A stretch of DNA of 38,531 nt from a virus. The position numbers and the translations under genes were made by a program. The notes beneath the pieces are model-generated. The model worked only from the letters and a program-made list of their open reading frames with translations, had not been told where the DNA came from and did not search any database. The stretch is taken from positions 1-38,531 of IMG/VR virus record IMGVR_UViG_3300047311_000293, one strand, 5' to 3'. Shown piece after piece: positions 30,846 to 38,531 of the stretch (the first letter of the stretch is position 1; each line of letters starts with the position of its first letter).

Positions 30846-31798
30846 TTGAACAAGCCCAGCGGGTCTTTGGGATTCGTAATCAAGCCCTCACCAGCGGGTG
30901 GAGGAGTGGCACCAGGGGGCTTAGTGCCATGATACTTCTCGATTAACCCCTGCAACCGGGCCTGGTATTCATCGCTCGAAAGCTTCTTGGCACCAGGCTG
31001 TGGAAACTGGTAAAGGTCGCGCAAGGATTCGAACTCAGACCGATACATGGTAGCTTCCCCGGGAGCCAGCCCACGTTCCAACTGCGCAGCCTTCCTCTCC
31101 AGGAATCTTTCACGGGCCTCGGCGATTCTCTCTGACGTGTCCGCCTTCTGTTGGGCTACGTCCAGCAAGCCGGAAGCGATTTCCAGCTTCCTGGCCTTGA
31201 ATTTGTTGTCCGTCTCGGCCTGGGCTTCCTTGAAGGCTTGCTGGGCCTTTTGGAAATCCGCCGTATTTTGAGTTTTCTCGCCGTAAATGTCCGCCCGCTG
31301 CTGCTTAATCTCCAGCTCATGGAACCTGGCACTGGTGCGGTCTTCCTCCGCCGCCCGCAACCGTTCCTCGCGTTGGTCCACTTCACGGGCTTTCTCGTTG
31401 CGCTGACGGGTTTCTACGAAAGTGTTCTTGTAGATGGTATCTAACTCGTTGTGGTCAATAACGTGTGGATAACGGCCAGCAATGCGCCAGAACTCGGCCT
31501 CGGCCTTCGGATCATCCCATGATTTGGTTTCGGCTACATTTGCCAGATGGGAGTTGATTTCGGCGAACCCAGCCGCTTTCTGGGCATCCGTCACCTGCTT
31601 AGCCAACGCTGCGTCCGCCGCTGCGTGCATGCGGATACTCTCGTTGCGCACCCGCTCCGCCTCGAACATGTTGGCGATACCCTGCTGTTTCTGCTCCGCG
31701 CCAAACCTCATGCCCTGGAGCCACTGGCTGCCGATGGTTGGGTCCTGGCCACCACCCGGTTTGAGCCACCACAAATCGCCTACGCCGAAGTCTGCCAT
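30842..31798 (-). CDS. Coiled-coil virion protein (318 aa)
   Basis: The start MADFGVGDLWWLKPGGGQ (ATG 31798) is 1 nt from the upstream stop; a longer frame would overlap that gene. Residues 35-270 are almost wholly charged helix (EKAREVDQREERLRAAEEDR, KFKARKLEIASGLLDVAQQK). The end is Pro-rich. ATGA overlap with the 1280-aa gene. It is likely an internal core protein companion of the large protein, as podovirus core proteins come in sets. Confidence 0.7.
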   Translation of the reverse strand: MADFGVGDLWWLKPGGGQDPTIGSQWLQGMRFGAEQKQQGIANMFEAERVRNESIRMHAAADAALAKQVTDAQKAAGFAEINSHLANVAETKSWDDPKAEAEFWRIAGRYPHVIDHNELDTIYKNTFVETRQRNEKAREVDQREERLRAAEEDRTSARFHELEIKQQRADIYGEKTQNTADFQKAQQAFKEAQAETDNKFKARKLEIASGLLDVAQQKADTSERIAEARERFLERKAAQLERGLAPGEATMYRSEFESLRDLYQFPQPGAKKLSSDEYQARLQGLIEKYHGTKPPGATPPPAGEGLITNPKDPLGLFK

Positions 31799-31799
31799 A

Positions 31800-32591
31800 C
31801 TATTGTGGTCCTTCCTGGAAGAAGGCCGGTGAATAGCCTCCACCTGAGCCAGGGTTCATGGTCTGCTTGAAGTTGCCCGATTCACTAGCCCAGCCAGCCG
31901 CCGCTCCGCCACCCCCTCCACCGCCACCCCCGCCGCCACCCATGGCACCGCCAGCGTAGGCTGAGAGGACACTGCGCCCGATGGATTCCACGTTGTTGGC
32001 CAGAGTAATCAGAGCCGCACGCCAGCCGCTGGGGATGGATTTGATCTGGTTGTTCAGCCAGTCCCGCTGCCATTGGAACTGCGCTTCCGCCTCGCGCACA
32101 CCTACCCGTTGCGTCGGGCTGATGAACAGGCTGCCGTAGTTGAACGTGGGGGTGCGAGACGCCGCCGCCGCCATCCAGCTCTGGGCCGCGCTTAGCCCCT
32201 GCTGGGACAGTTGCAGGCTAGTCAGGCCAAGGTTGCGCACCGCATCGAACTCGCCGAACTGACTGCCACTGGTGCCCAGAGCCACACCGCGCTCCGCCGC
32301 TGTGCGTTCCAGTTGGGCCTTCACGTCTGGTGGAAGCTGCCCCCGTTCCAGGGCCGTGATGTTCTGGGTGCCCTGGTCGCGCAACTGGGTGAACCCTGGC
32401 GTGGACTGTTCCAGGGCCTTGTTCATGTCCTCGATGGACATCTGGTTGAACTTCTCGGCCAGTGGTTGAATCTGGGGCAACAGCTTGGTCCAATCGGCGG
32501 CGGCTTCGGATTCAATGCCACCGAAATCCACCGGCTTAAACTGTGGAACCTTCGGTTTCTTCGTCAGCAGAGCTTGGAGCATCGAAGCCAT
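31800..32591 (-). CDS. Virion protein with 12-glycine stretch (263 aa)
   Basis: ATG 32591 (MASMLQALLTKKP) chosen; the upstream part would overlap the preceding gene. Features: an acidic helical region (DMNKALEQSTPGFTQLRDQG), AERGVALGTSGSQFGEF, WLNNQIKSIPSGWRAALI, and a C-terminal run of Gly followed by AAAGWASESG. The small-residue tail and the helix-rich middle recall internal virion or core proteins of podoviruses. The Gly run is a flexible linker. Confidence 0.68.
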   Translation of the reverse strand: MASMLQALLTKKPKVPQFKPVDFGGIESEAAADWTKLLPQIQPLAEKFNQMSIEDMNKALEQSTPGFTQLRDQGTQNITALERGQLPPDVKAQLERTAAERGVALGTSGSQFGEFDAVRNLGLTSLQLSQQGLSAAQSWMAAAASRTPTFNYGSLFISPTQRVGVREAEAQFQWQRDWLNNQIKSIPSGWRAALITLANNVESIGRSVLSAYAGGAMGGGGGGGGGGGGAAAGWASESGNFKQTMNPGSGGGYSPAFFQEGPQ

Positions 32592-32593
32592 AA

Positions 32594-33598
32594 TCAGATG
32601 TAGTTGACTATCCCGCCTCCCCACACTTCCCCACCCACCATTCGAATGGGCACTACGACGCCATCGCCCTGGGTATGGTGGAGTTGTTTGTCCAGGCAGT
32701 TGTTGGCCATTTGCCAGTAAGCCGTGGCATCGGCAATCATGTTGTTCTCCTCCTTGCGGATAGCCTGGCAGGCCAGCCGGATGGCTTCCAGGTGCGGAAT
32801 AATGAGAACGCTGTTGTCGTTGAAGGCCGGTATGAACCGCAACTTGGCCCGCACGATCACCCGCTTGGAGGAGCAGGACCCACCCGTGGTCGTGCCCTGG
32901 TTGGACAACCCCACCACCAGGCTGCGTCGGTAGGCCGGGATTTCCTCATCGGGCTCGTAGTAGGCCAATGGCAAGATGGTGCTGTCGGAAATCTTGAAGG
33001 CGTACACCCGCACCTGTCGCAAGGTCTGGGGCTTCTTGACGAAGTACCAGCCATTGGGCAGCACTTCCTTGGTTGAATAGACGTAGTTGCCCGCAGGAGG
33101 CAGGTTTAAGAACTCGCCTTCCTCCAGTGTCCCGCCCACGGTCGAGTACACCTTGTTGGCGTTGCTGTCGTAGTAGCGGATGAGGATCTGGGCACCCGCC
33201 GCCTCGTTGCCATCGCACCATATCGCCAGCTTGTATCCGGTCGTGGTGATGTCATCGAAGGCGATTGACTGGCCACGGTCAATCAGGGTGGCGGCTGGGG
33301 CGTTGTCGCTTTCACTGGCGAAGGAAGGGCCGGAATCCAGGAACTCAAACCACTCGTTGCGGATGATGAGCGGAAGGTCGCAGGCATTGGCAGCCTCGAT
33401 GGTTTCAATCTCGCGGGGCCAAGTCAGGCACCCGTTGTTCACGCAGATGGAATAGGTGACCACCGTATCCTTCCACTTGCCCTCGTAAAGTAATCTCTCA
33501 CAGGCACGGTTCACGTAGCCCATGACACGCGAATCGCTCGCGTTCATGTTAAGCACCTGGGCGATGGTCGCTTTGGCTTGTCCGAAGGTCTGGCGCAT
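32594..33598 (-). CDS. Head-tail connector-type virion protein (334 aa)
   Basis: The sequence has VMGYVNRACERLLYEGKWKD, NGCLTWPREIETIEAANAC, LIIRNEWFEFLDSG, LIDRGQSIAFDDI and a beta-rich centre, then a C-terminal helical region AIRLACQAIRKEENN. This series belongs to an unnamed virion protein family of freshwater/marine phages, usually in the connector/tail neighbourhood. The N-terminal helices with INxACxRLLxxGKW are reminiscent of adaptor (gp6-like) proteins. Its start overlaps the upstream stop as TAATG. Confidence 0.7.
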   Translation of the reverse strand: MRQTFGQAKATIAQVLNMNASDSRVMGYVNRACERLLYEGKWKDTVVTYSICVNNGCLTWPREIETIEAANACDLPLIIRNEWFEFLDSGPSFASESDNAPAATLIDRGQSIAFDDITTTGYKLAIWCDGNEAAGAQILIRYYDSNANKVYSTVGGTLEEGEFLNLPPAGNYVYSTKEVLPNGWYFVKKPQTLRQVRVYAFKISDSTILPLAYYEPDEEIPAYRRSLVVGLSNQGTTTGGSCSSKRVIVRAKLRFIPAFNDNSVLIIPHLEAIRLACQAIRKEENNMIADATAYWQMANNCLDKQLHHTQGDGVVVPIRMVGGEVWGGGIVNYI

Positions 33599-34284
33599 TA
33601 CGCAATCCTCCGTCTCATCGTGCGAGCTGTCCTGCGGATGAACAGGATGGCATGCACCGGGTGGATGACGTTGAACGGAGTGCTGTCTCCGGTATCCTCT
33701 GTGTCGTGGTCGTGCGGGTTGCCTGGGTCTGGTTCATTCAGGATATCACCGCCATCCCCGCCCGTGGCTCCAGAGCTGAAGCTCTTGATCACATGATGGT
33801 GAGTGGCAAGCTCCGTCGCTAGTTGCAAATGCTTTTCCTCACCCAGATCGTCGCCCACATTGATGATCGTGCCACTTGGCAGTGTGCCTGGGTGGATAGG
33901 AGAGCGAGCCGCCATGGCTGTCACGAGTTCCCAGAAGGGTCCGGTGATGTTGGTCACTCCGGCTGTTTCTCCGCCATCGAATGCATCTACGTTGGCCGGG
34001 TCGCCCTCCCACATGGTCACCAGCCCGGTAGGTAGTGGATGCTTCTGCACCCAGAATCCGTTGTAGAACACCCACACCCCGTCATCCGTGCCATCGGGGT
34101 TGGTTCGTACCCATGGCTTAGTCCTGTCCGATGGAGCCGGAGTGGTGCTGCCGAAGTTGAGTTCGTTGCCGCTAAAGATGGCCCGCAGGAAAGACGCCAG
34201 CACCGGGTAATCCGCCTGAGGTGTGCTGTAGCACAACCCTGGCGGGATGGTTAGGGCCATTATTGGAAGCTGGGTGTCAGCCAT
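33598..34284 (-). CDS. Tail-collar/fibre-like structural protein (228 aa)
   Basis: The N-terminal part has PWVRTNPDGTDDGVWVFYNG and FWVQKHPLPTGLVTMWEGDP, the latter like the start of tail-collar domains (x-G-x-V-x-x-W-x-G). The C-terminal half has a His-rich segment (ATHHHVIKSFSSG) and PHDHDTEDTG, then a basic helix near the end. His/Asp-rich segments in fibre tips may bind metal. The role as fibre or collar is inferred. Confidence 0.62.
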   Translation of the reverse strand: MADTQLPIMALTIPPGLCYSTPQADYPVLASFLRAIFSGNELNFGSTTPAPSDRTKPWVRTNPDGTDDGVWVFYNGFWVQKHPLPTGLVTMWEGDPANVDAFDGGETAGVTNITGPFWELVTAMAARSPIHPGTLPSGTIINVGDDLGEEKHLQLATELATHHHVIKSFSSGATGGDGGDILNEPDPGNPHDHDTEDTGDSTPFNVIHPVHAILFIRRTARTMRRRIA

Positions 34285-34302
34285 AATGCGAGAGTATTGG
34301 GT

Positions 34303-34482
34303 TTAGTCAGGAACACAAGTCACACCGTTCCAGTGGTAGCCGACAGGGCAGTTTGGATTCGGCTGTCCGATGTCATGCAGGGTATCCACCGCCCCACCCG
34401 CATCGGAGGCTGTCTGGGAGCGATAGATGAACGGGTCATCCGGGCAACAGGTGATGGTTTCGCAGGTAACAGTATCGCTCAT
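34303..34482 (-). CDS. 59-residue cysteine-rich late protein
   Basis: ATG 34482-34480 overlaps the 649-aa gene stop (ATGA) and the frame ends at TAA 34303. Sequence parts: TCETITCCPDDPFIYRSQ at the start, and NPNCPVGYHWNGVTCVPD at the end. The CPxGxxWNGxxCVP ending is that of small Cys-rich binding modules of extracellular proteins, likely disulfide-bonded. It fills the only gap between two virion genes, so it is probably a virion or fibre accessory. Confidence 0.75.
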   Translation of the reverse strand: MSDTVTCETITCCPDDPFIYRSQTASDAGGAVDTLHDIGQPNPNCPVGYHWNGVTCVPD

Positions 34483-36428
34483 ACGACAGTCGGGCTTACT
34501 TCCTCCTCTATTTCAATGGCTTTGCAACGCAGCTTGCGTAGCTCGCAGTAGCCTTCTCCCTCCAGGCTGATCTGGAACTCGTAACCAATCCGCATCGGCT
34601 TGTTGTCGTTGGGGTCTTCGGCGTCCAACGGCTGGCCGAAGGGAATGCGGGTCTTGTAGCCTGGCCGGAAGGTGGGTGCGATGTTGCAGGCCACAGTGTG
34701 ACACTCCCGGTAGTTGGCGCAGACTGATTCAGCCCTCCAGTTGTTCCAGCAGGGATACTCATCTGGCCGATATTTGGCAGTCAGGTCCACCTGCCCCACC
34801 ACATTGTCCACCCACAGGTCTAACCCTTCCAGCCGCTTAGCTTCCATCGCACTGGAGAAGGAGATGTTCCGGCTGATGAACCGCCACTTAATCCGGCCAT
34901 CCACGCCGTCGAACTTGTTGTCCTTGGTGATTTCCCACAGCTCGTTGTTTGCCGCCGCACCCCGCACCGCAGCAAAGGCCCGCTCCCTACGCCCGAACTT
35001 CACCTTGAACAACCACAGCACGTCAATCCCAGTCCAGACACCATCGTAGGCGGGTGGAGATTTCTGGCCCATCCGGCTGATGGTATGGAAGTCCAGGGCG
35101 ATGATCCCCTTGAACAATGCGCCTTCGTTGGTCGGCCTGGCCTCACTGGTCATGAGCAGCCGGTTGTCGAACAGGATGCCAGAGGTGTAGAGCAGCAGGT
35201 CTGCGTCGTCGTCCCGGATGATGTTGGTCACCTCTGAGGAGATGGGCACATTACCCCAGCTCCCGAACTCGCGCATCGCGTAGTAGAAGCTGCGCATGCC
35301 GTCCAAGGCCCTATAAAAGATGTCTCCGTTTGTAGTGGGCAGGGTGGAGTAGAACCCAGCCGATCCGTTGCTGACCAGGGACTGGGTGACAATCGGGTTG
35401 GTGATGATGGCCCAGAGCGCACGGATGGTCGGAGCGTTGACTGAGAGGATCGTCGTTTCCGTCATTACCAAGAGCGGTCCCTGGCCGGTGCTCGTATCCA
35501 GGCTGGTCATGAAGGTCATCGCCCGGATGGTTCCGAAGGCGGAGAAGCTGCCACCACCGTTCAAGAACGTGTTCTCCGTGAAGTGCAGGATGGAATCGGT
35601 GAAGTCGTAAGCTGCCGTGCCGCTGTCCCTGGAGCGCACGATATCTCCGGCCACAAACGCATCGGCCACGAATCCATGGATGGCAAGCCAGAGCCTTCCA
35701 ATGCCATACGCCATCACTGTTCCCACCGGCATATCCTGCGAGCGCCAGGAGGTGGCACCGTCGAAGATGAACGGCTGGGAGAGCCCGTCCTGGGCGATCA
35801 GGAACTGTTCAGCCTGGATCATCCAACAGATACCCTGCTTGTCGGAGTTGGGTTGCAGGTACACCACGGCAGCTCCAGACGCAATCACACCCGCTGGAGT
35901 GTCATCTACGTTGGTGGCCGTGATGCTGTTGGCCGTCTTGGCGGTGACGTTGTAGTGCTTGGAGTTGATGACCACTGGGTAACCCACCAGGATGCGGTCA
36001 GCGTCGGACACCATGACCGTCACGGACGAACCCACCGCAGGCACGGTGAAGTTGGTGGTTGTAACCGTGGAGAGGGTGGTGGTGATTTCCTGCACCTTGC
36101 CGCCGTTGAAGATGTCGATTGCGAAGAAGCGCCCACCGACAGACCACACAGCGAAACCCATCCTGCCCTTAGGCTGGTAGCCTATCGCGCCTTGGACGGG
36201 CTTGTTCGTAAACCACTGCTTAATCTCATCGGTGGGAAATGAAAACGGTAGCTGAACAAACCCCGGTCGCGGTCGTAGGTTTCCACCTCGAACGGTACAG
36301 TTCCAAAGCTCAGCCGATTGCGTTTGCGCAAGGAGACTGGGGTCGTTTCCAGAGTCTTGCCCTCCGATGAAACTGACATACCCATCGACTTGTGTTTTTG
36401 CATCTGTCTGCACAGGATTAGAACCCAA
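34479..36428 (-). CDS. Tail hub / nozzle-like virion protein (649 aa)
   Basis: A mostly beta protein with repeated strand patterns (GFAVWSVGGRFFAIDIFNGG, QAEQFLIAQDGLSQPFIFDG, GRLWLAIHGFVADAFVAGD) that suggests a propeller, as in podovirus nozzle proteins. The C-terminal part has a Cys cluster (CWNNWRAESVCANYREC) and ends in RKLRCKAIEIEEEV. The start codon at 36428 is TTG; a GTG five codons later is an alternative. It overlaps the 585-aa fibre gene by 11 nt. Confidence 0.68.
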   Translation of the reverse strand: MGSNPVQTDAKTQVDGYVSFIGGQDSGNDPSLLAQTQSAELWNCTVRGGNLRPRPGFVQLPFSFPTDEIKQWFTNKPVQGAIGYQPKGRMGFAVWSVGGRFFAIDIFNGGKVQEITTTLSTVTTTNFTVPAVGSSVTVMVSDADRILVGYPVVINSKHYNVTAKTANSITATNVDDTPAGVIASGAAVVYLQPNSDKQGICWMIQAEQFLIAQDGLSQPFIFDGATSWRSQDMPVGTVMAYGIGRLWLAIHGFVADAFVAGDIVRSRDSGTAAYDFTDSILHFTENTFLNGGGSFSAFGTIRAMTFMTSLDTSTGQGPLLVMTETTILSVNAPTIRALWAIITNPIVTQSLVSNGSAGFYSTLPTTNGDIFYRALDGMRSFYYAMREFGSWGNVPISSEVTNIIRDDDADLLLYTSGILFDNRLLMTSEARPTNEGALFKGIIALDFHTISRMGQKSPPAYDGVWTGIDVLWLFKVKFGRRERAFAAVRGAAANNELWEITKDNKFDGVDGRIKWRFISRNISFSSAMEAKRLEGLDLWVDNVVGQVDLTAKYRPDEYPCWNNWRAESVCANYRECHTVACNIAPTFRPGYKTRIPFGQPLDAEDPNDNKPMRIGYEFQISLEGEGYCELRKLRCKAIEIEEEVSPTVV

Positions 36429-38175
36429 CCTCCACTAAAGCCACCGTCGCAACCCACCGTATGTTGGTGGCAATGATTCCAGTGCAAGTTATGATCATCG
36501 CGTTGTTCGGATCGTCCGCTGCGACCACCACAGGAGTGGCTGGCAATCCAATCCCGTCGAAGATTTCCGTAGTCGTCACATTCGGAGCGGTAACCGCTCC
36601 AGCGTTGTTCTGGATTGCGCCTTCGGATTTGTAGATGGACGTAAGCCCGGCAGAAGACCTGACCACCATGGTCATCTGATACATCCAGGAGGTGTTGCTG
36701 GGAATCACCAGACGCAAGGCGGACCCGTTCAGGAAGACTTCGGTAGGCGTTGCATCCGTAGTGGCATTACGCATGACCACACGGCTGAATTGAGCGTCCC
36801 CGTTGGATGCAAATCGACCCGAAGCGTTGGCAGACTGGCCAAACTTGTCCGCAACCGCCTGGATTCCTCCCCGCACGGACGAATAATCCCCGCTGGCCAA
36901 GTTGCCCTGGCCACCAGAAACGGTCGCATCCGTGCCGCTGCATGTGTTCCCGCCGCCTCCACCAATCGTAGCCTCATTTCCACTGGCCACATTGCCATCT
37001 CCACCGCCCACTGTGGCTTGCGTGTTGGTGGCCTGGTTTGCGTTTCCTCCACCAATCGTGGATTCCTGGCCAGTAGCCAGATTGCCCTGACCGCCTCCGA
37101 TAGTGGGACGGTTGTTCGTGGTGGCATTATTGGTTTCCCCACCTGCTATGGTGGCCCCACGCGAACTGGCTATGTTGGTTGAACCGCCGCCCACGCGAGC
37201 AAAAGTGCCCGTTGCCTGATTGCTTCCACCCGCACCCACAGAGGAATCCTGTCCACTGGCCACGTTGTCATGACCACCGGCCACGGAAGAACGCAAAGCA
37301 TTGGCTGTGTTATTTGAGCCGCCTCCAATGTTGGATTCCTGGCCGCTTGCCACCATCGCCACGTTCGACCGCACAACTTGCAGGTCCACCGAATCGGTGC
37401 CTCGGGCGTTTCCTGCGGAGGCATCAAGCACAATCGCACCGATGTTGGCCGCACCGGGTTCGGCTATGGCAGCCTTGGATGCTTCGAGAGGAATCGGAAG
37501 GCCAACATTGCTCGTCAGCCTCGGGATGCGGCGATTGGCCACGTTAGCATCACCCGTGACGGGGATGTCCTTCTGCCACTTCATGCCAGTAGCCTGAGTG
37601 GCATCTGCTGAGACAATGGACCCATCAGCACCCACCGCCAGAGCCACTATATCGGTGCCGTTCCCGGCCAGGATGTTGCCCTTGGTGTTGCCAATGCCGA
37701 TCTTCGGGTTGGGATAGGTGCCCTTCAGGTCGCCTCCAGCCGCCCCGGAAGGAGTGCCGGTAGGACCCTGCAACCCGCCTGGAACAATCTTGCTCGTGGC
37801 ATTGATGGTTCCGGCTGCGCTATTACCACTGTAGGCGTTGTTCGGTGTGTCCTTGAGGTTTTTGAGGGTGACGCTGGTAGCTCCGCCAATGGCGGTGACT
37901 AGCATGTATCCCTTGACGGTCGTATCAACCCGCGTCACCCAAACGATTTCTCCCACAGCCATCCAGTTGGTGCTGGTGACGATGGCCACCACGCTGGCTA
38001 ACTCCGCTGGCATGGTGAAATCCACAGTCACAGTTCCGAATGCGCTCTCACCACTGGTTCCGTTGGTGCCATTGGTCCCGTTGGTGCCAGCCGGGCCGGG
38101 CACTTGAATCGTGGTCGGAGTGGTGCAAACTGGCGCACAGCACTGGCCAGCGGGAGTGGGTAGTGTGCTAGACAT
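36418..38175 (-). CDS. Tail fibre / adhesin with collagen-like and YadA-like repeats (585 aa)
   Basis: Domain order: Cys-containing start (GQCCAPVC), a collagen-like stretch GPAGTNGTNGTNGTSG (about 27-42), a beta region, the fibre motif GGDLKGTYPNPKI, then about eleven 14-15-residue repeats of the form ATVGGGxxNxAxG (about 283-450), the head-like beta-roll of trimeric adhesins. A C-terminal globular part (PTEVFLNGSALRLVIPSN...) resembles phage-fibre receptor-binding or autochaperone tips. It presumably recognises the host surface. Start context GACCTATG. The repeats make it prone to recombination. Confidence 0.85.
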   Translation of the reverse strand: MSSTLPTPAGQCCAPVCTTPTTIQVPGPAGTNGTNGTNGTSGESAFGTVTVDFTMPAELASVVAIVTSTNWMAVGEIVWVTRVDTTVKGYMLVTAIGGATSVTLKNLKDTPNNAYSGNSAAGTINATSKIVPGGLQGPTGTPSGAAGGDLKGTYPNPKIGIGNTKGNILAGNGTDIVALAVGADGSIVSADATQATGMKWQKDIPVTGDANVANRRIPRLTSNVGLPIPLEASKAAIAEPGAANIGAIVLDASAGNARGTDSVDLQVVRSNVAMVASGQESNIGGGSNNTANALRSSVAGGHDNVASGQDSSVGAGGSNQATGTFARVGGGSTNIASSRGATIAGGETNNATTNNRPTIGGGQGNLATGQESTIGGGNANQATNTQATVGGGDGNVASGNEATIGGGGGNTCSGTDATVSGGQGNLASGDYSSVRGGIQAVADKFGQSANASGRFASNGDAQFSRVVMRNATTDATPTEVFLNGSALRLVIPSNTSWMYQMTMVVRSSAGLTSIYKSEGAIQNNAGAVTAPNVTTTEIFDGIGLPATPVVVAADDPNNAMIITCTGIIATNIRWVATVALVEVGF

Positions 38176-38178
38176 AGG

Positions 38179-38531
38179 TCAGGTCTTTAATCGGAGGATG
38201 CAATTCTTGCAGATGTCGAGCAGGGCCACGCCTTGGCGCAGAGCCGCCCGCACATCCCGGAAACGGCTTCCGTTCCAGATGTCCAGGAGCGATTTCTCCC
38301 GGATGTTTCCGAACTTGTTCTGGTGAAAGTAATCACAGCAGCAGAGTAGCACATCCCCATTGCGGTCGATGGTGATAGCCCCCTCAGGTGCCCGGCAGGT
38401 CTTCACCTTGAACTCCTTCTCCACCTTGACCAGTCCGGCCCGGTTCCACAGGCCCACCTTCTTCTGCACCTCCATGATGTCCGTGATGGTGATGTAGTTT
38501 GGCCACTTGCGATAGAGAGAGTTCAACCTGG
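38179..38531 (-). CDS. Radical SAM enzyme, SPASM-like C-terminal part only
   Basis: The frame is open to the window end, so the N-terminal radical-SAM core with its CxxxCxxC is not visible. What is seen is a SPASM-like tail: TCRAPEGAITIDRNGDVLLC, CCDYFHQNKFGNIREKSLLD, IWNGSRFRDVR and DICKNC. These cysteines bind an extra Fe-S cluster. Enzymes of this build often modify peptides or sugars. Its stop lies 3 nt before the fibre ATG, so it is in the same late operon. A TTG at 38526 is not a likely start. Confidence 0.8.
   Translation of the reverse strand, partial: RLNSLYRKWPNYITITDIMEVQKKVGLWNRAGLVKVEKEFKVKTCRAPEGAITIDRNGDVLLCCCDYFHQNKFGNIREKSLLDIWNGSRFRDVRAALRQGVALLDICKNCILRLKT

Noticed and set aside
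34297-34551. 84-codon plus-strand frame
   Set aside because: Antisense to the Cys-rich 59-codon gene and the nozzle-like gene end; no supporting start signal.
1-38531. Circular closure by joining both ends into one gene
   Set aside because: The methyltransferase and radical-SAM frames are not in register across a 1/38531 join, and head genes are missing; the window is best seen as a part of a larger genome.

Overview
The window is a tailed-phage genome segment (or provirus segment) with no sign of bacterial housekeeping genes. The late genes are all on the minus strand and leave the window at both ends. One block is at 1-8.2 kb: large terminase, Cys-rich protein, portal, ATP-grasp enzyme, scaffold, methyltransferase. 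The other is at 27.0-38.5 kb: radical-SAM enzyme, fibre, tail and virion proteins, and a 1280-residue internal or ejection-type protein. There is no tape-measure gene, a large internal protein is present and the portal is about 770 residues, so a podovirus-like particle is most likely. The major capsid gene is not seen and probably lies outside the window. The best host hint is a membrane-anchored protein at 25.2-26.1 kb. Its C-terminus (ERSYDLQEW then FYRL) resembles the extracellular domains common in Verrucomicrobiota. Many gene starts lack a Shine-Dalgarno sequence and use an AAACCTATG context. A Verrucomicrobiota host is therefore my inference, not a proof.

Layout: (1) 1-8.2 kb, minus, head morphogenesis and packaging. 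(2) 8.3-16.7 kb, plus, an accessory/replication block: SLOG protein, hairpin-rich noncoding stretch, HNH nuclease, replication-type protein, a 320-bp pentanucleotide repeat tract, then about a dozen tiny genes chained by ATGA/GTGA overlaps, including a RusA-like resolvase split over two frames, an HNH homing endonuclease, and small membrane and Zn-ribbon proteins. (3) 16.7-21.6 kb, minus: GIY-YIG nuclease, HTH protein, and an operon of a 218-aa unknown, a class II glutamine amidotransferase, an amidoligase and a 106-aa unknown. The operon has its own base composition and ends at a good intrinsic terminator. (4) 21.6-22.2 kb, noncoding, with two inverted-repeat operator-like sites. (5) 22.2-27.0 kb, a small basic protein (minus), then the plus-strand early genes: ParB-like protein, ERF annealing protein, membrane protein, PD-(D/E)XK exonuclease. 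(6) 27.0-38.5 kb, minus, virion and tail genes.

Five enzymes of peptide or small-molecule modification sit in one phage: ATP-grasp ligase, amidoligase, class II glutamine amidotransferase, SPASM-type radical SAM protein and a class I methyltransferase. The amidoligase/amidotransferase pair forms a compact operon with two unrecognised partners and is the best candidate for an undescribed system. The ATP-grasp gene overlaps a 37-residue acidic ORF that could be a partner or substrate. A second surprise is a 54-codon gene nested out of frame inside the linker of the 1280-aa protein, with its own Shine-Dalgarno sequence and a recognisable small-phage-protein motif. Several genes shorter than 60 codons were found by reading the gaps: 2017-2130, 3416-3529, 11637-11747, 11962-12066, 26116-26265 and 34303-34482.
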